Assembly (NCBI RefSeq): GCF_030654605.1
Contig: NZ_JAURXB010000079.1
Location: 52,345-116,344, forward strand
Length of the DNA stretch: 64,000 nucleotides
Direction: 5' to 3'
Source: Bradyrhizobium sp.
Lineage (GTDB): Bacteria; Pseudomonadota; Alphaproteobacteria; Rhizobiales; Xanthobacteraceae
The notes below the pieces were generated by a model. That model was not told the origin of the DNA, made no database searches, and worked only from the letters and a program-made list of their open reading frames with translations. The translations under genes and the position numbers were made by a program. Shown in pieces: positions 8,856-17,503 of this stretch (the stretch's first letter is position 1; every line of letters begins with the position of its first letter).

Positions 8856-9503
8856 ATGCGCACCGTTGCATTTTCAGCCATTTTCCTGGCGACCGGCCTT
8901 GCATCGGCCCTGGCCGCGGATCCAACCGGCGACTGGCGGGTGGCAGACGGTGTCGCCAACATCCGGGTTGCCGAATGCAATGGCAGCATGTGGGGCGCGG
9001 TGTCCTGGGAGAAGACGCCGGGCGGCCGCGACAAGAACAATCCCGATGTCTCGAAACAGAACAGGCCCACCCTGGCAATGCCGATCCTGATCGACATGAA
9101 GAAAAAGCCTGCCGTCGATCAATGGGAAGGCCAGGTCTACAACGCCAAGGACGGCCAGATGTACAGCACAACCATCAAGCCGATCGGCTCCGATCAGATG
9201 GAGATTCAAGGCTGCGTGCTGGGCTTCCTCTGCGGCGGCGAGACCTGGACGCGCGTCTCCGGCCCGATCCCCTCGAGCCCCACCAACAGCATGGCCAAGG
9301 GCGCGCCGAAGGGCACAGGGGCCTCGCCGAAGAACACGGGGGCCTTGCCGAAGGGCGCGCAGCAGGCAACCGCGCCTGCTGCGCCGAAGACCACCGGCGC
9401 CGCCAGCCCGGCTGCCAAATCCGGTCAGAAGCAGGCGGCCGGCCAGCCGCCCGACATCGGCGATATCTGCCTACTCCCCGACATCGCGCGGTTTGCCCAT
9501 TAA
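8856..9503 (+). CDS. DUF2147-domain secreted protein
   Basis: A 215-residue exported protein: signal peptide MRTVAFSAIFLATGLASALA, then a DUF2147 domain (DPTGDWRV..ANIRVAECNGSMWGAV..VYNAKDGQMYS, LGFLCGGETWTRV), then a low-complexity Lys/Gly/Pro/Ala tail with repeated GAxPKxTGA units. An ATG at 8832 would add 8 residues; I prefer 8856 because it begins the signal peptide. Its 3' end overlaps the end of the convergent hpnN by 33 bases. Function unknown; the periplasmic location is inferred. Confidence 0.8.
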   Translation: MRTVAFSAIFLATGLASALAADPTGDWRVADGVANIRVAECNGSMWGAVSWEKTPGGRDKNNPDVSKQNRPTLAMPILIDMKKKPAVDQWEGQVYNAKDGQMYSTTIKPIGSDQMEIQGCVLGFLCGGETWTRVSGPIPSSPTNSMAKGAPKGTGASPKNTGALPKGAQQATAPAAPKTTGAASPAAKSGQKQAAGQPPDIGDICLLPDIARFAH

Positions 9504-12059
9504 CGCCGGCTGGAACAGCAGCACCGCGGCCAGCGTGATGACGAACGAGAGCGCCAGCAGCTTGCCCATGCTGGCCGTTCCCGGATGGCTCGAGAGCCAC
9601 AGGCTTCCGAAAGCCGTGGCTGTCGTCAGCGCACTGAAGAAGATCGCGCGCGTCAGGCTGGTCTGCAGCAGATTGGTACGGCCGGACCGCCAGGCCGTGA
9701 CGTAGTAGATCTTGAACGCGACGCCGACGCCGAGCAGCAGCGGAAGTGCCACGATATTGGCGAAGTTGAGCGGCAGCCCGATCAGCACGCAGACTTCCAG
9801 CGTCACTGCTCCCGCCACCAGAAGCGGCACCATCGTCATCAGCACGTCGGTGATGCGCTGCAACGTCAGCCAGAGCAGCAGGCTGATCACGACCAGCGCT
9901 CCGATGCCGGCGTGGATGAACGCCCGCACGATGGTTTCGCCCGATTTGAGGATCGATACCGGTCCGCCGATGGCGTTCGGCTCGGCTGCCAGCACCGCGT
10001 TGGCAAAGGTGCGCAGGGTTTCGTTGTCGTTCGGGTCGCCGCGCGGCAGCGCCTCGACGCGGATCAAACCATCCTTGGTCTTCCAGCCGGCCACCAGATC
10101 GGCCGGCAGTGTTTTCAGGCTGACCGGCTGCGCCTGCAGCGAATTCCTGAGCTGATCGAGCGTCACTTTCAGCGGCGTGACGAAAATGGCCTGGACCTTG
10201 TCGCGCATCGCCTCGTTCGATTCGGCGAGTTTCGACAGCGCGTCGGCCAGCCGCCGCGATGCCACCGCGCCCGGGCCCTTGTCGTCGCCGGCGGCCCTGC
10301 GCAAGGCCTCCGCCGATCCTTTCAGGGACGCGACGTTCTCTTCGTCGGAGGGCGCGGCATCGATCTGGTCAGGGTTGAGCGCGGGAAGCAGGACCTTCGC
10401 CCCCTGCGCGATCAGCTTCAGCTTGGCCGGCTGATCCTCCGGCACGAAACTGTCCAGCGACATCACGCGAAGCACTTCCGGAACCTTCGCCAGCCGGGCT
10501 TCGATCTTTTTGGCTTCGGCTTCCGAATTCGTCATCACGTTGATGGCGTTGGCGCCGGTGTTCGGATCCTTGCGCAGATCGAGAAAGGTCGCGATCGATT
10601 CGACCTGCGAATTGCGCAGGTTGATCGGGTTGAAGTCGAACTTCAGGAAATACAGCAGCGGCAGGCCGGCCGTCGCGATCAACAGCGTGCCGACGATGAT
10701 GATGACGCGGTGCTTTTCCAGGAACTCGTCGAGCGGCGCCAGGAAGGCGTAGCCGACCGGCTCCATTTCACCGGGCGGGTTGAGCATTTTCAGGAGCGCC
10801 GGCAGCACCGTGATGCTGGTCAGGAACGCAATCAGCATGCCCGCACCGGCGATCTTGCCGAGTTCGGAGATGCCCTTGTAGTCGGTCGGCAGGAAGCAGA
10901 GGAATCCGGCCGCCGTCGCCATCGCCGCGAGCGAGAGCGGAACCGCGGAGCGTTCAGCCGCCATCGCCAGCGCCTGCGCCAGGTCATCGTTCTTGAACCG
11001 CTCGGAGCGGTAGCGGACGCTGAACTGGATGCCGAAATCCACGCCCAATCCGACAAACAGCACGGCAAACGCGATCGAGAGCAGGTTCAGCGAACCCACC
11101 ATCATCAGGCCTGCCGCCGTGGTGATCGCAAGCCCGATGAACAAATTCACGAACACGGCGAAGATGATCTTCGACGAATGCAGCGCCATCCAGAGGATGA
11201 TGAGCACGACGACCACGGTGCCGATGCCGTTGACGATGGCGCCGTCCTGAACCGTCGCGAACTCCTCATTTGCAATCGGAACCGGGCCGGTCAGCCTGAC
11301 CCGGGCGCCATATTCGCCCGCGAGATTGAGCTCGGTGGCCGCCTGCCGGATCGCGTCGGTCGCGGTCTTGCCGGGCTCCAGCGCATTGAAATCGAGGATC
11401 GGCTTGAATTCGATGAAGGCGCGCTTGTCGGAATCGGTGAGCGGCTTGTCGCTCGTGAGTTCGCGCCACGAGAATGTCGCGGAGCCCTTGCTCAACGCGG
11501 TCTCGACCGTCTGGGCAATCAGGTTGAAGGGCCGCTCGGTACTATCGAGCTTGACCTGTCCGCGCTTGACGCCGGCAAGGCCGGTTTCCAGAGCGCCGGT
11601 CAGGCCGCGAATGCTGGGATCGCCGGCCATGATCTCGATCAGGGGCGCTGCGGAGGCGAACTGGCTGGTCAGCTTGCCGACCTCCTCCGCGGGCAAGAAC
11701 AAGAGCCCGTTCTTCTCGAAAAACTCCCCGGAGCCGAGCGGCTGAATCGATTCGAAATTCTTGGCGTCGCCGGCGAGCTTTTTCGCCAGCGCAGCACTTG
11801 CGGTGGTGGTGAGTTCCGGCGTCGGCGCCTCGATGACGGCCAGGATGGTGCGTTCCCGATCGAACGCCGCGCCGAACTGGTTGTCGCGCTTGCGCCAATC
11901 CAGGTCGGGCGAAATCAGGGTGTTGATGTCGGTGTTGATGGCGAAGTTTCGGGCTGTGTAGAAGCCCGACGCGATCGCAAGGATGAGTGCGATCAGGACA
12001 GTTGGGACGGCAAAGCGTGTGCAAGCCTTAACAATCGAAACGACAATACTTGTCAGCAC
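9471..12059 (-). CDS. hpnN: hopanoid-associated RND (MMPL) transporter HpnN
   Basis: An 862-residue inner-membrane RND-superfamily exporter; HpnN moves hopanoids from the inner to the outer membrane. The architecture is two repeats, each a transmembrane helix, a large periplasmic domain, then five or six helices. One such block is near residues 270-440 (VLFVGLGVDFGIQFSVRYRS with its proton-relay aspartate) and one near 720-850 (LPLLLGVGVAFKIYYV). The start is a GTG at 12059 preceded by GGAAAG. It lies next to ispH-hpnH and hpnO. The 3' end overlaps the convergent DUF2147 gene. Confidence 0.92.
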   Translation of the reverse strand: MLTSIVVSIVKACTRFAVPTVLIALILAIASGFYTARNFAINTDINTLISPDLDWRKRDNQFGAAFDRERTILAVIEAPTPELTTTASAALAKKLAGDAKNFESIQPLGSGEFFEKNGLLFLPAEEVGKLTSQFASAAPLIEIMAGDPSIRGLTGALETGLAGVKRGQVKLDSTERPFNLIAQTVETALSKGSATFSWRELTSDKPLTDSDKRAFIEFKPILDFNALEPGKTATDAIRQAATELNLAGEYGARVRLTGPVPIANEEFATVQDGAIVNGIGTVVVVLIILWMALHSSKIIFAVFVNLFIGLAITTAAGLMMVGSLNLLSIAFAVLFVGLGVDFGIQFSVRYRSERFKNDDLAQALAMAAERSAVPLSLAAMATAAGFLCFLPTDYKGISELGKIAGAGMLIAFLTSITVLPALLKMLNPPGEMEPVGYAFLAPLDEFLEKHRVIIIVGTLLIATAGLPLLYFLKFDFNPINLRNSQVESIATFLDLRKDPNTGANAINVMTNSEAEAKKIEARLAKVPEVLRVMSLDSFVPEDQPAKLKLIAQGAKVLLPALNPDQIDAAPSDEENVASLKGSAEALRRAAGDDKGPGAVASRRLADALSKLAESNEAMRDKVQAIFVTPLKVTLDQLRNSLQAQPVSLKTLPADLVAGWKTKDGLIRVEALPRGDPNDNETLRTFANAVLAAEPNAIGGPVSILKSGETIVRAFIHAGIGALVVISLLLWLTLQRITDVLMTMVPLLVAGAVTLEVCVLIGLPLNFANIVALPLLLGVGVAFKIYYVTAWRSGRTNLLQTSLTRAIFFSALTTATAFGSLWLSSHPGTASMGKLLALSFVITLAAVLLFQPALMGKPRDVGE

Positions 12060-12514
12060 ATCTATTCTTTCCAGGTTATCCGCTTGCCGGAAACGCCCGC
12101 TGTCTACCGGAGTTCCGCAGGCCGATCTAATGTTGTTTTTGAAGGTTTTTGATTGGGTGCATGACCAAATAGCGCAAAATACGCCGAAACTGCGCTGCGA
12201 GGCCGATATAGTCCGCTTGATCAGGCGGTAAAGTGACGAACCAGTGGGGGCGAACGGGAGTTCGTACGCGGCGGCGGGTGCGTTACTGTATTATAATACC
12301 TATTCTGGCTTAACGCCGTTACGCGATCGTGTTGCAGCACGCCTTTTCTAACCCAGCGTTTTTTGCCACAAAGCCCTGTCCTGCCATGGGCTTGGATGGA
12401 GTGGACCCGAGCCGCCGGGCGTGGTGCGGATATTGCAAATCCGAAGGACGGACCGAGATCCGGGCTGGCCGGACCTGGAGAGTAATTTTGGTGCAACTGC
12501 GTAACGGGCATTCC
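12060..12514. other. divergent control region between hpnN and ispH
   Basis: A 455-base gap between divergently transcribed hpnN and ispH with no credible gene. It contains a perfect 12-bp palindrome GTATTATAATAC at 12288-12299 in an otherwise GC-rich stretch, which could be a -10 region or regulator site. Promoters for both directions must lie here, but I cannot place them with confidence. Confidence 0.4.
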
Positions 12515-13441
12515 ATGAAAGTTTATCTGGCGCAGCCGCGTGGCTTTTGCGCGGGCGTGGTGCGCGCGATCTAGATCGTCGAGCGCGCGCTCGAGAAATA
12601 CGGTCCGCCGGTCTATGTCCGGCACGAGATCGTCCACAATAAATACGTGGTCGAAAGCCTCAAGAACAAGGGCGCCATCTTCGTCGAGGATCTGTCGGAA
12701 GTACCTCCTCTGGCGGTCACGGTATTCAGCGCCCATGGCGTCGCCAGGAGCGTCGAGGAGGAGGCCGCGGTGCGCGGCCTTCCGGTGCTCAACGCCACCT
12801 GCCCCCTCGTCACCAAGGTCCACAACCAGGGCAAGCGCTACATGTCGAAAGGCCGGGCGCTGATTCTGATCGGCCATGCCGGCCATCCCGAGGTCGAGGG
12901 AACCATGGGTCAGGTTCCAGGCCCCGTCACCCTGGTCCAGAACGTCGACGACGTGGCCGGCCTGACGCTGCCGAAGGACACCCCGGTGGCCTATATTACC
13001 CAGACCACGCTCAGCGTGGACGACACAAAAGACATAATTGCCGCCCTTCAGGCCAGATTTACGGATATTCAAGGCCCGGACATCCGGGATATCTGCTATG
13101 CGACACAGAACCGCCAATCTGCGGTAAGGGACCTCAGCAAGCTCGTGGATGTCATCCTGGTGGTGGGGGCCACCAATAGTTCCAACTCGAACAGGCTGCG
13201 CGAAATCGGCACCGAGGTCGGGGTCGCGAGTTATCTCATTGCCGACGGCAGCGAGCTGAACCCGGAATGGCTGAAAGACGCCAAGGCCGTCGGCATCACC
13301 GCCGGCGCCTCGGCTCCCGAGGTTCTGGTCGATGACGTGATCGAGGCCCTGCGGCGGATCGGACCGGTCAAGGTTTCGGTGCTGCCGGGCCGGGAAGAAA
13401 ATATCGAATTCCGGCTTCCGGCCGAACTGACTGCGGGCTGA
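12515..13441 (+). pseudogene. ispH: ispH (4-hydroxy-3-methylbut-2-enyl diphosphate reductase) with in-frame amber codon
   Basis: IspH makes IPP and DMAPP in the last step of the MEP pathway and would feed the adjacent hopanoid genes. The frame opens at ATG 12515 as MKVYLAQPRGFCAGVVRAI, then hits TAG at 12572-12574 exactly where the family has glutamate (ATC-TAG-ATC-GTC-GAG), and continues intact as [10 protein letters not shown] to the stop at 13441. All later signatures remain: [24 protein letters not shown] with the catalytic glutamate, and [12 protein letters not shown]. Restart downstream would lose the first [4Fe-4S] cysteine (GFCAGV). A single G-to-T change explains it. It is either a recent null mutation backed by a second ispH, a readthrough, or a sequencing error. 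hpnH follows 37 bases later. Confidence 0.85.
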
Positions 13442-13478
13442 TCAATTTCTCTACTTCGAGTCCAGAAAGAAACCTGTA

Positions 13479-14645
13479 ATGGCAATGGCAATACCCTTCT
13501 TCAAAGAGATGCGTATCGGCGGCTACATGATGAAGCAGAAGCTGCTTGGCCGAAAACGCTATCCGCTGGTGCTGATGCTCGAGCCGTTGTTTCGCTGCAA
13601 CCTCGCCTGCGTCGGCTGCGGCAAGATCGACTATCCCGACGCAATCCTGAACCGCCGCATGTCGGCGCAGGAATGCTGGGATGCCGCCGACGAATGCGGC
13701 GCGCCGATGGTGGCGATCCCCGGCGGCGAGCCGCTGATCCACAAGGAAATCGGCGAGATCGTCCGCGGCCTGGTGGCGCGCAAGAAATTCGTGTCGTTGT
13801 GCACCAACGCGCTGCTTTTGGAAAAGAAGCTCGATCTGTTCGAGCCGTCGCCCTACCTGTTCTTCTCGGTGCATCTCGACGGCCTCAAGGACCACCACGA
13901 CAAGGCGGTGTCGCAGAAGGGCGTGTTCGATCGCGCGGTCTCGGCGATCAAGGCCGCCAAGGCCAAGGGGTTCGCGGTCAACGTCAATGCCACCATCTTC
14001 GACGGTCATGCCGCCGAGGACATCGCCAAATTCCTCGATTTCACCACCGAGCTCGGGGTCGGCGTCTCGATGTCGCCGGGCTATGCCTATGAGCGCGCGC
14101 CCGACCAGGAGCACTTCCTCAACCGCACCAAGACCAAGAAGCTGTTCCGCGATGTGTTCGCGCTCGGCAAGGGCAAGAAGTGGAACTTCATGCATTCCGG
14201 CCTGTTCCTGGATTTCCTTGCCGGCAATCAGGAATATGAGTGCACCCCGTGGGGCATGCCGGCGCGCAACATTTTCGGCTGGCAGAAGCCCTGCTATCTG
14301 CTCGGCGAAGGCTACACCAAGACCTTCAAGGAATTGATGGACACCACCGACTGGGACACCTACGGCACCGGCAAGTACGAGAAGTGCGCCGACTGCATGG
14401 CGCATTGCGGCTACGAGCCGACCGCGGCGAACGCGGCGCTGGCCAGTCCGTTGAAGGCGATGTGGGTGGCGCTGCGCGGCGTCAGGACCACGGGTCCGAT
14501 GGCGCCCGAGATCAGTCTCGATAACCAGCGTCCGGCTCAGTACATCTTTTCCGCGGAAGTGCAGAAGCGACTGTCGGATATCCGCAAGGATGAAGCTGCG
14601 GCGGCTGCCGCCAAGGCGCAGCAGAAGGCTTCAACCGCCGCCTGA
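13479..14645 (+). CDS. hpnH: adenosylhopane synthase, radical SAM enzyme HpnH
   Basis: A 388-residue radical SAM enzyme that joins the 5'-deoxyadenosyl group to the hopene skeleton, the first step to C35 hopanoids. The CxxxCxxC cluster site is CNLACVGC near residues 38-45, followed by the SAM-binding AIPGGEPL. A C-terminal SPASM-like cysteine set (CTPWGM, KPCYLL, EKCADCMAHCGYEP) precedes a charged Lys/Ala tail. It starts at MAMAIPFFKEMRIG and lies directly after ispH on the same strand. A strong hairpin separates it from the convergent hpnG. Confidence 0.95.
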   Translation: MAMAIPFFKEMRIGGYMMKQKLLGRKRYPLVLMLEPLFRCNLACVGCGKIDYPDAILNRRMSAQECWDAADECGAPMVAIPGGEPLIHKEIGEIVRGLVARKKFVSLCTNALLLEKKLDLFEPSPYLFFSVHLDGLKDHHDKAVSQKGVFDRAVSAIKAAKAKGFAVNVNATIFDGHAAEDIAKFLDFTTELGVGVSMSPGYAYERAPDQEHFLNRTKTKKLFRDVFALGKGKKWNFMHSGLFLDFLAGNQEYECTPWGMPARNIFGWQKPCYLLGEGYTKTFKELMDTTDWDTYGTGKYEKCADCMAHCGYEPTAANAALASPLKAMWVALRGVRTTGPMAPEISLDNQRPAQYIFSAEVQKRLSDIRKDEAAAAAAKAQQKASTAA

Positions 14646-14664
14646 ACCGGCTACGGACAACAAG

Positions 14665-14704
14665 AAAACGGGGCGCGATGCCGATCGCGCCCCGTTTTCG
14701 TTTT
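14665..14704. terminator. bidirectional rho-independent terminator between hpnH and hpnG
   Basis: A perfect 15-bp stem, 14665-14679 with 14684-14698, around a GCCG loop. The stem begins AAAACGGGGCG, so both strands end in a T-tract; the plus strand continues into TTTTT. It is well placed to stop both the ispH-hpnH and the hpnC-G transcripts. Confidence 0.9.
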
Positions 14705-14720
14705 TCAAGCTTTCGGTTGT

Positions 14721-15455
14721 TCAGAGCTCCGCCGTGGCGAATCCCTGGCCGCCGAGCAGAAAGCCCCGGGTGTCGCGCAGGCTCTTCAGCGCGCGATTGA
14801 AATCGATTCCGGTGGAGACCAGCGCTCGCAGCGTCAGCGGGTTGCGCGCCACGCCGCTCAGCACCTTGCGCAAGTCGATATCGCCGTTCGGCTTGATCGC
14901 GGCCATCGCCAGCGCCGGCAAGGCCCGGCTGGCGGGATCGCTGATGACGCGCAGGGCGGCGAAGGGCAATCGGGACTCGGCCGCGTAGGCGGCTGCGATA
15001 TGGCTTTCCATATCGACGGCGGCAGCGCCCGTCTCCGAGCGCAACGCGGCTTTGCAGGCCCGGGCGGCAACCACCCGTTCGACGCCGGCAAGACCGCCCC
15101 TGACCACGCGCCGGCGCCCCAGCGCCACGCCGGCGATCAGTTCTTCATTGAGCGCCAGTCCGGCCAGCCAGCGGGTATCGCCTGCCAGCACCTCGGTCGC
15201 CACCACGACGTCGCCTGATCTCAGGCTCGGGTCGAGTCCGCCCGCGACCCCGAAGCTGATGACGCCCCGGATCGTCGATGGGTCGAAAACCGTCAGCAGC
15301 GCCCGCAATTGTTTGGGATCGCTACTGCTGCAGATTACGGTCATGCCGGGCCCGGCAGCTATGCGGGCCTCCTGCACCAATCCAGTCACAATCAGCACCG
15401 GCCGCGGATCAAGTGGATTACCCGCGGACGCGTCGTCCCCCGCCCCCAAAATCAC
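14721..15455 (-). CDS. hpnG: hopanoid phosphorylase HpnG
   Basis: A 244-residue nucleoside-phosphorylase-fold protein that releases adenine from adenosylhopane on the way to ribosylhopane. Recognisable parts are VLIVTGLVQEARIA at the N-terminus, GVISFGVAGGLDPSLRSGDVVVA and the AAAVDMESHIAAAYA helix with the substrate-binding Met-Glu. I start at GTG 15455, which overlaps the shc stop (ATGTGA). The open frame runs 82 codons further up, but that part lies inside shc. It is the last gene of the hpnC-D-E-shc-hpnG operon. Confidence 0.9.
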   Translation of the reverse strand: MILGAGDDASAGNPLDPRPVLIVTGLVQEARIAAGPGMTVICSSSDPKQLRALLTVFDPSTIRGVISFGVAGGLDPSLRSGDVVVATEVLAGDTRWLAGLALNEELIAGVALGRRRVVRGGLAGVERVVAARACKAALRSETGAAAVDMESHIAAAYAAESRLPFAALRVISDPASRALPALAMAAIKPNGDIDLRKVLSGVARNPLTLRALVSTGIDFNRALKSLRDTRGFLLGGQGFATAEL

Positions 15456-17416
15456 ATTCCGACCCCTACCACCTTGCTGTTGGTGTTCCGCAAATTCCGG
15501 TACCGCGCCAACGCCCAGAGCGGGAAGAACTTCGGATAACCATGATAGCGCAGATAAAACACCCGAGGAAAGCCTGTTGCCGTGTAGCGTTGCTCGTCCC
15601 ACAGCCCTTTTTCGGTCTGTGTGCCTATTAGGTACTCGACGCCACGCGCGACTGCCGGATGCCCCACCTCGCCCGCTGCCATCAGACCAAGCAAGGCCCA
15701 TGCCGTTTGCGAGGCGGTGGTGGGAGCACCCTCGAATCCCTTATAATCGAGTCGGTAGCTGATGGCATCCTCGCCCCAGCCGCCGTCCGCGTTCTGGATC
15801 GACAGCAGCCAGCTCACGGCCTTGCGCATCGCAGGGTCCTGGTGGTCGACGCCGGCGGCGTTCAGCGCGCACAGTACCGACCATGTGCCGTAGATGTAGT
15901 TGAGCCCCCAGCGGCCATACCACGATCCCTCCGCCAGCTGGGTCCGGCGCAGATAGTCGACGCCGTCGGCGACGGCCTTGCTGGTTTGCGCGGTCTCGCC
16001 GAGCTGAGCCAGCATCGAGACGCAGCGGGCGGTGACGTCCTCGGTCGGCGGATCGAGCAGCGCGCCATGATCGGAGAACGGAATGTTGTTGAGGTAGTAT
16101 TCGAGATTGTTGACGTCGAAGGCGGCCCAGCCGCCATCGCGGCTTTGCATGCCCTCGATCCATTCGCGGCCGCGGGCGATCGCGACATCGTATTCCGGAT
16201 CGTGGCTGGCGCGCCGGGCGCGGTCCATCGCCATCACCACGACAGCGGTATCGTCGAGGTCGGGATAGTAGTCGTTGTTGTACTGGAACGCCCAGCCGCC
16301 GGGGCGAACGTCGGGCCGCTTCACGGCCCAGTCGCCCTTGACGTCCAGCACCTGCCGGGGCTTCAGCCAGTCCAGTCCCTGTTTGGCCGGAGCCAGCGCC
16401 GCTTCGCTGCCGGCTTCGATCAGGGCATGACAGCTCAGCGCGGTGTCCCACACCGGGGAGACGCAGGGCTGGCAATAGGCCTCGTGCTCGCCGATCACGA
16501 GAAGCTTGTCGATGCCCCTTCGGGTAATGGCACGCGGCGGATAGTCCGGGCCCTTTCCCAGCACCTCGTACATCATCACGGTGTTGGCCATCGGCGGATA
16601 GATGGCGCCAAGGCCGTCCTCGCCGTTCAGCCGTTCCTCGACGAAGGCGACCGCGGCATCGATCGCGCGGGCGCGCAGCTTCTTCGGAAACAGCGGCTCG
16701 ATCGTCCGCAGGATGCCGTCGAGGCCGCGGAACAGATAGAACCAGCCCGGGCTCTGATGCGGCGCCTTGGCGGTCATGCCGATCGAATGCGGCGGCTGCA
16801 GGAACAACTCGTCGACGCCGACGCCGCTGACGTTCTTGGCGCGCGGCTTCAGCGCCGCCAGCACCATCAGCGGCACGATCGTGGTCCGCGCCCAGTAGGA
16901 AATCTTGTTGAGATGGAACGGCGACCACATCGGCAGCAGCATGATTTCGATCGGCAATACCGGCACGCTGCGCCAGGTCAGCACCCCGAACATCGCCAGC
17001 ATGAAACGCGTGAAGACATTGCTGTTGACGGCGCCGCCGCGCGAACGGATCGCCTCGCGCGCCCGCGCCATGTGCGGATCACCGGGGGAATCGCCGATCA
17101 TCTTCAGCGCGAAATAGGCCTTCACGCTGGCGCTCATGTCGAACGCACCGTCATGCACCAGCGCCCAGCCGCCATGGGCGCCCTGCACCCGGCGCAGGTA
17201 ATTTGCGATCTTGCCCTCGAGCACGGAATCGACGGGCTCGCCGAGGTAATGGCGCAGCAGCACATATTCCGCCGGTATGGTGCAATCGGCTTCCAGTTCG
17301 AACACCAGATGGCCGTCGGGCTGCCGGTAGCCGAGCAAGCCCTGCGTCGCAGATGCGATGCTCGCCTCGAGGGCGCCAGCGCTTTCATTGCCAACTGATC
17401 TATTGCCTGAATGCAT
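15452..17416 (-). CDS. shc: squalene-hopene cyclase
   Basis: A 654-residue monotopic membrane cyclase that folds squalene to hopene and diplopterol, also called HpnF. The protonating DxDD site is present as DLDDTA around residue 385, and several QW repeats are visible, such as SRDGGWAAFDVNN, AEGSWYGRWGLNYIYG and NADGGWGEDAISY. Length agrees with alphaproteobacterial cyclases. I choose ATG 17416, which has GAGGT upstream; a TTG at 17431 would add five residues. It lies between hpnE and hpnG in the same operon. Confidence 0.97.
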   Translation of the reverse strand: MHSGNRSVGNESAGALEASIASATQGLLGYRQPDGHLVFELEADCTIPAEYVLLRHYLGEPVDSVLEGKIANYLRRVQGAHGGWALVHDGAFDMSASVKAYFALKMIGDSPGDPHMARAREAIRSRGGAVNSNVFTRFMLAMFGVLTWRSVPVLPIEIMLLPMWSPFHLNKISYWARTTIVPLMVLAALKPRAKNVSGVGVDELFLQPPHSIGMTAKAPHQSPGWFYLFRGLDGILRTIEPLFPKKLRARAIDAAVAFVEERLNGEDGLGAIYPPMANTVMMYEVLGKGPDYPPRAITRRGIDKLLVIGEHEAYCQPCVSPVWDTALSCHALIEAGSEAALAPAKQGLDWLKPRQVLDVKGDWAVKRPDVRPGGWAFQYNNDYYPDLDDTAVVVMAMDRARRASHDPEYDVAIARGREWIEGMQSRDGGWAAFDVNNLEYYLNNIPFSDHGALLDPPTEDVTARCVSMLAQLGETAQTSKAVADGVDYLRRTQLAEGSWYGRWGLNYIYGTWSVLCALNAAGVDHQDPAMRKAVSWLLSIQNADGGWGEDAISYRLDYKGFEGAPTTASQTAWALLGLMAAGEVGHPAVARGVEYLIGTQTEKGLWDEQRYTATGFPRVFYLRYHGYPKFFPLWALARYRNLRNTNSKVVGVGM

Positions 17417-17503
17417 GTTGCTCGACCTCAATATTGCCCTGCCCGGTCTCGCTGAACCGCGAGGTATCGCGTTTCCCGGTCAGGCCTGCGATCAGCGCTT
17501 CGA

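Noticed and set aside
9585..12152. 855-codon open frame on the plus strand opposite hpnN
   Set aside because: It mirrors the hpnN coding sequence; the translation is rich in Arg, Gln and His with no domain, the usual antisense shadow of a high-GC gene.
12221..13117. 298-codon minus-strand open frame across ispH
   Set aside because: It lies opposite ispH. The intact IspH motifs on the plus strand show which strand is coding, despite the amber codon.
15659..17398. 579-codon plus-strand open frame opposite shc
   Set aside because: Antisense shadow of the squalene-hopene cyclase; no family features or ribosome site.
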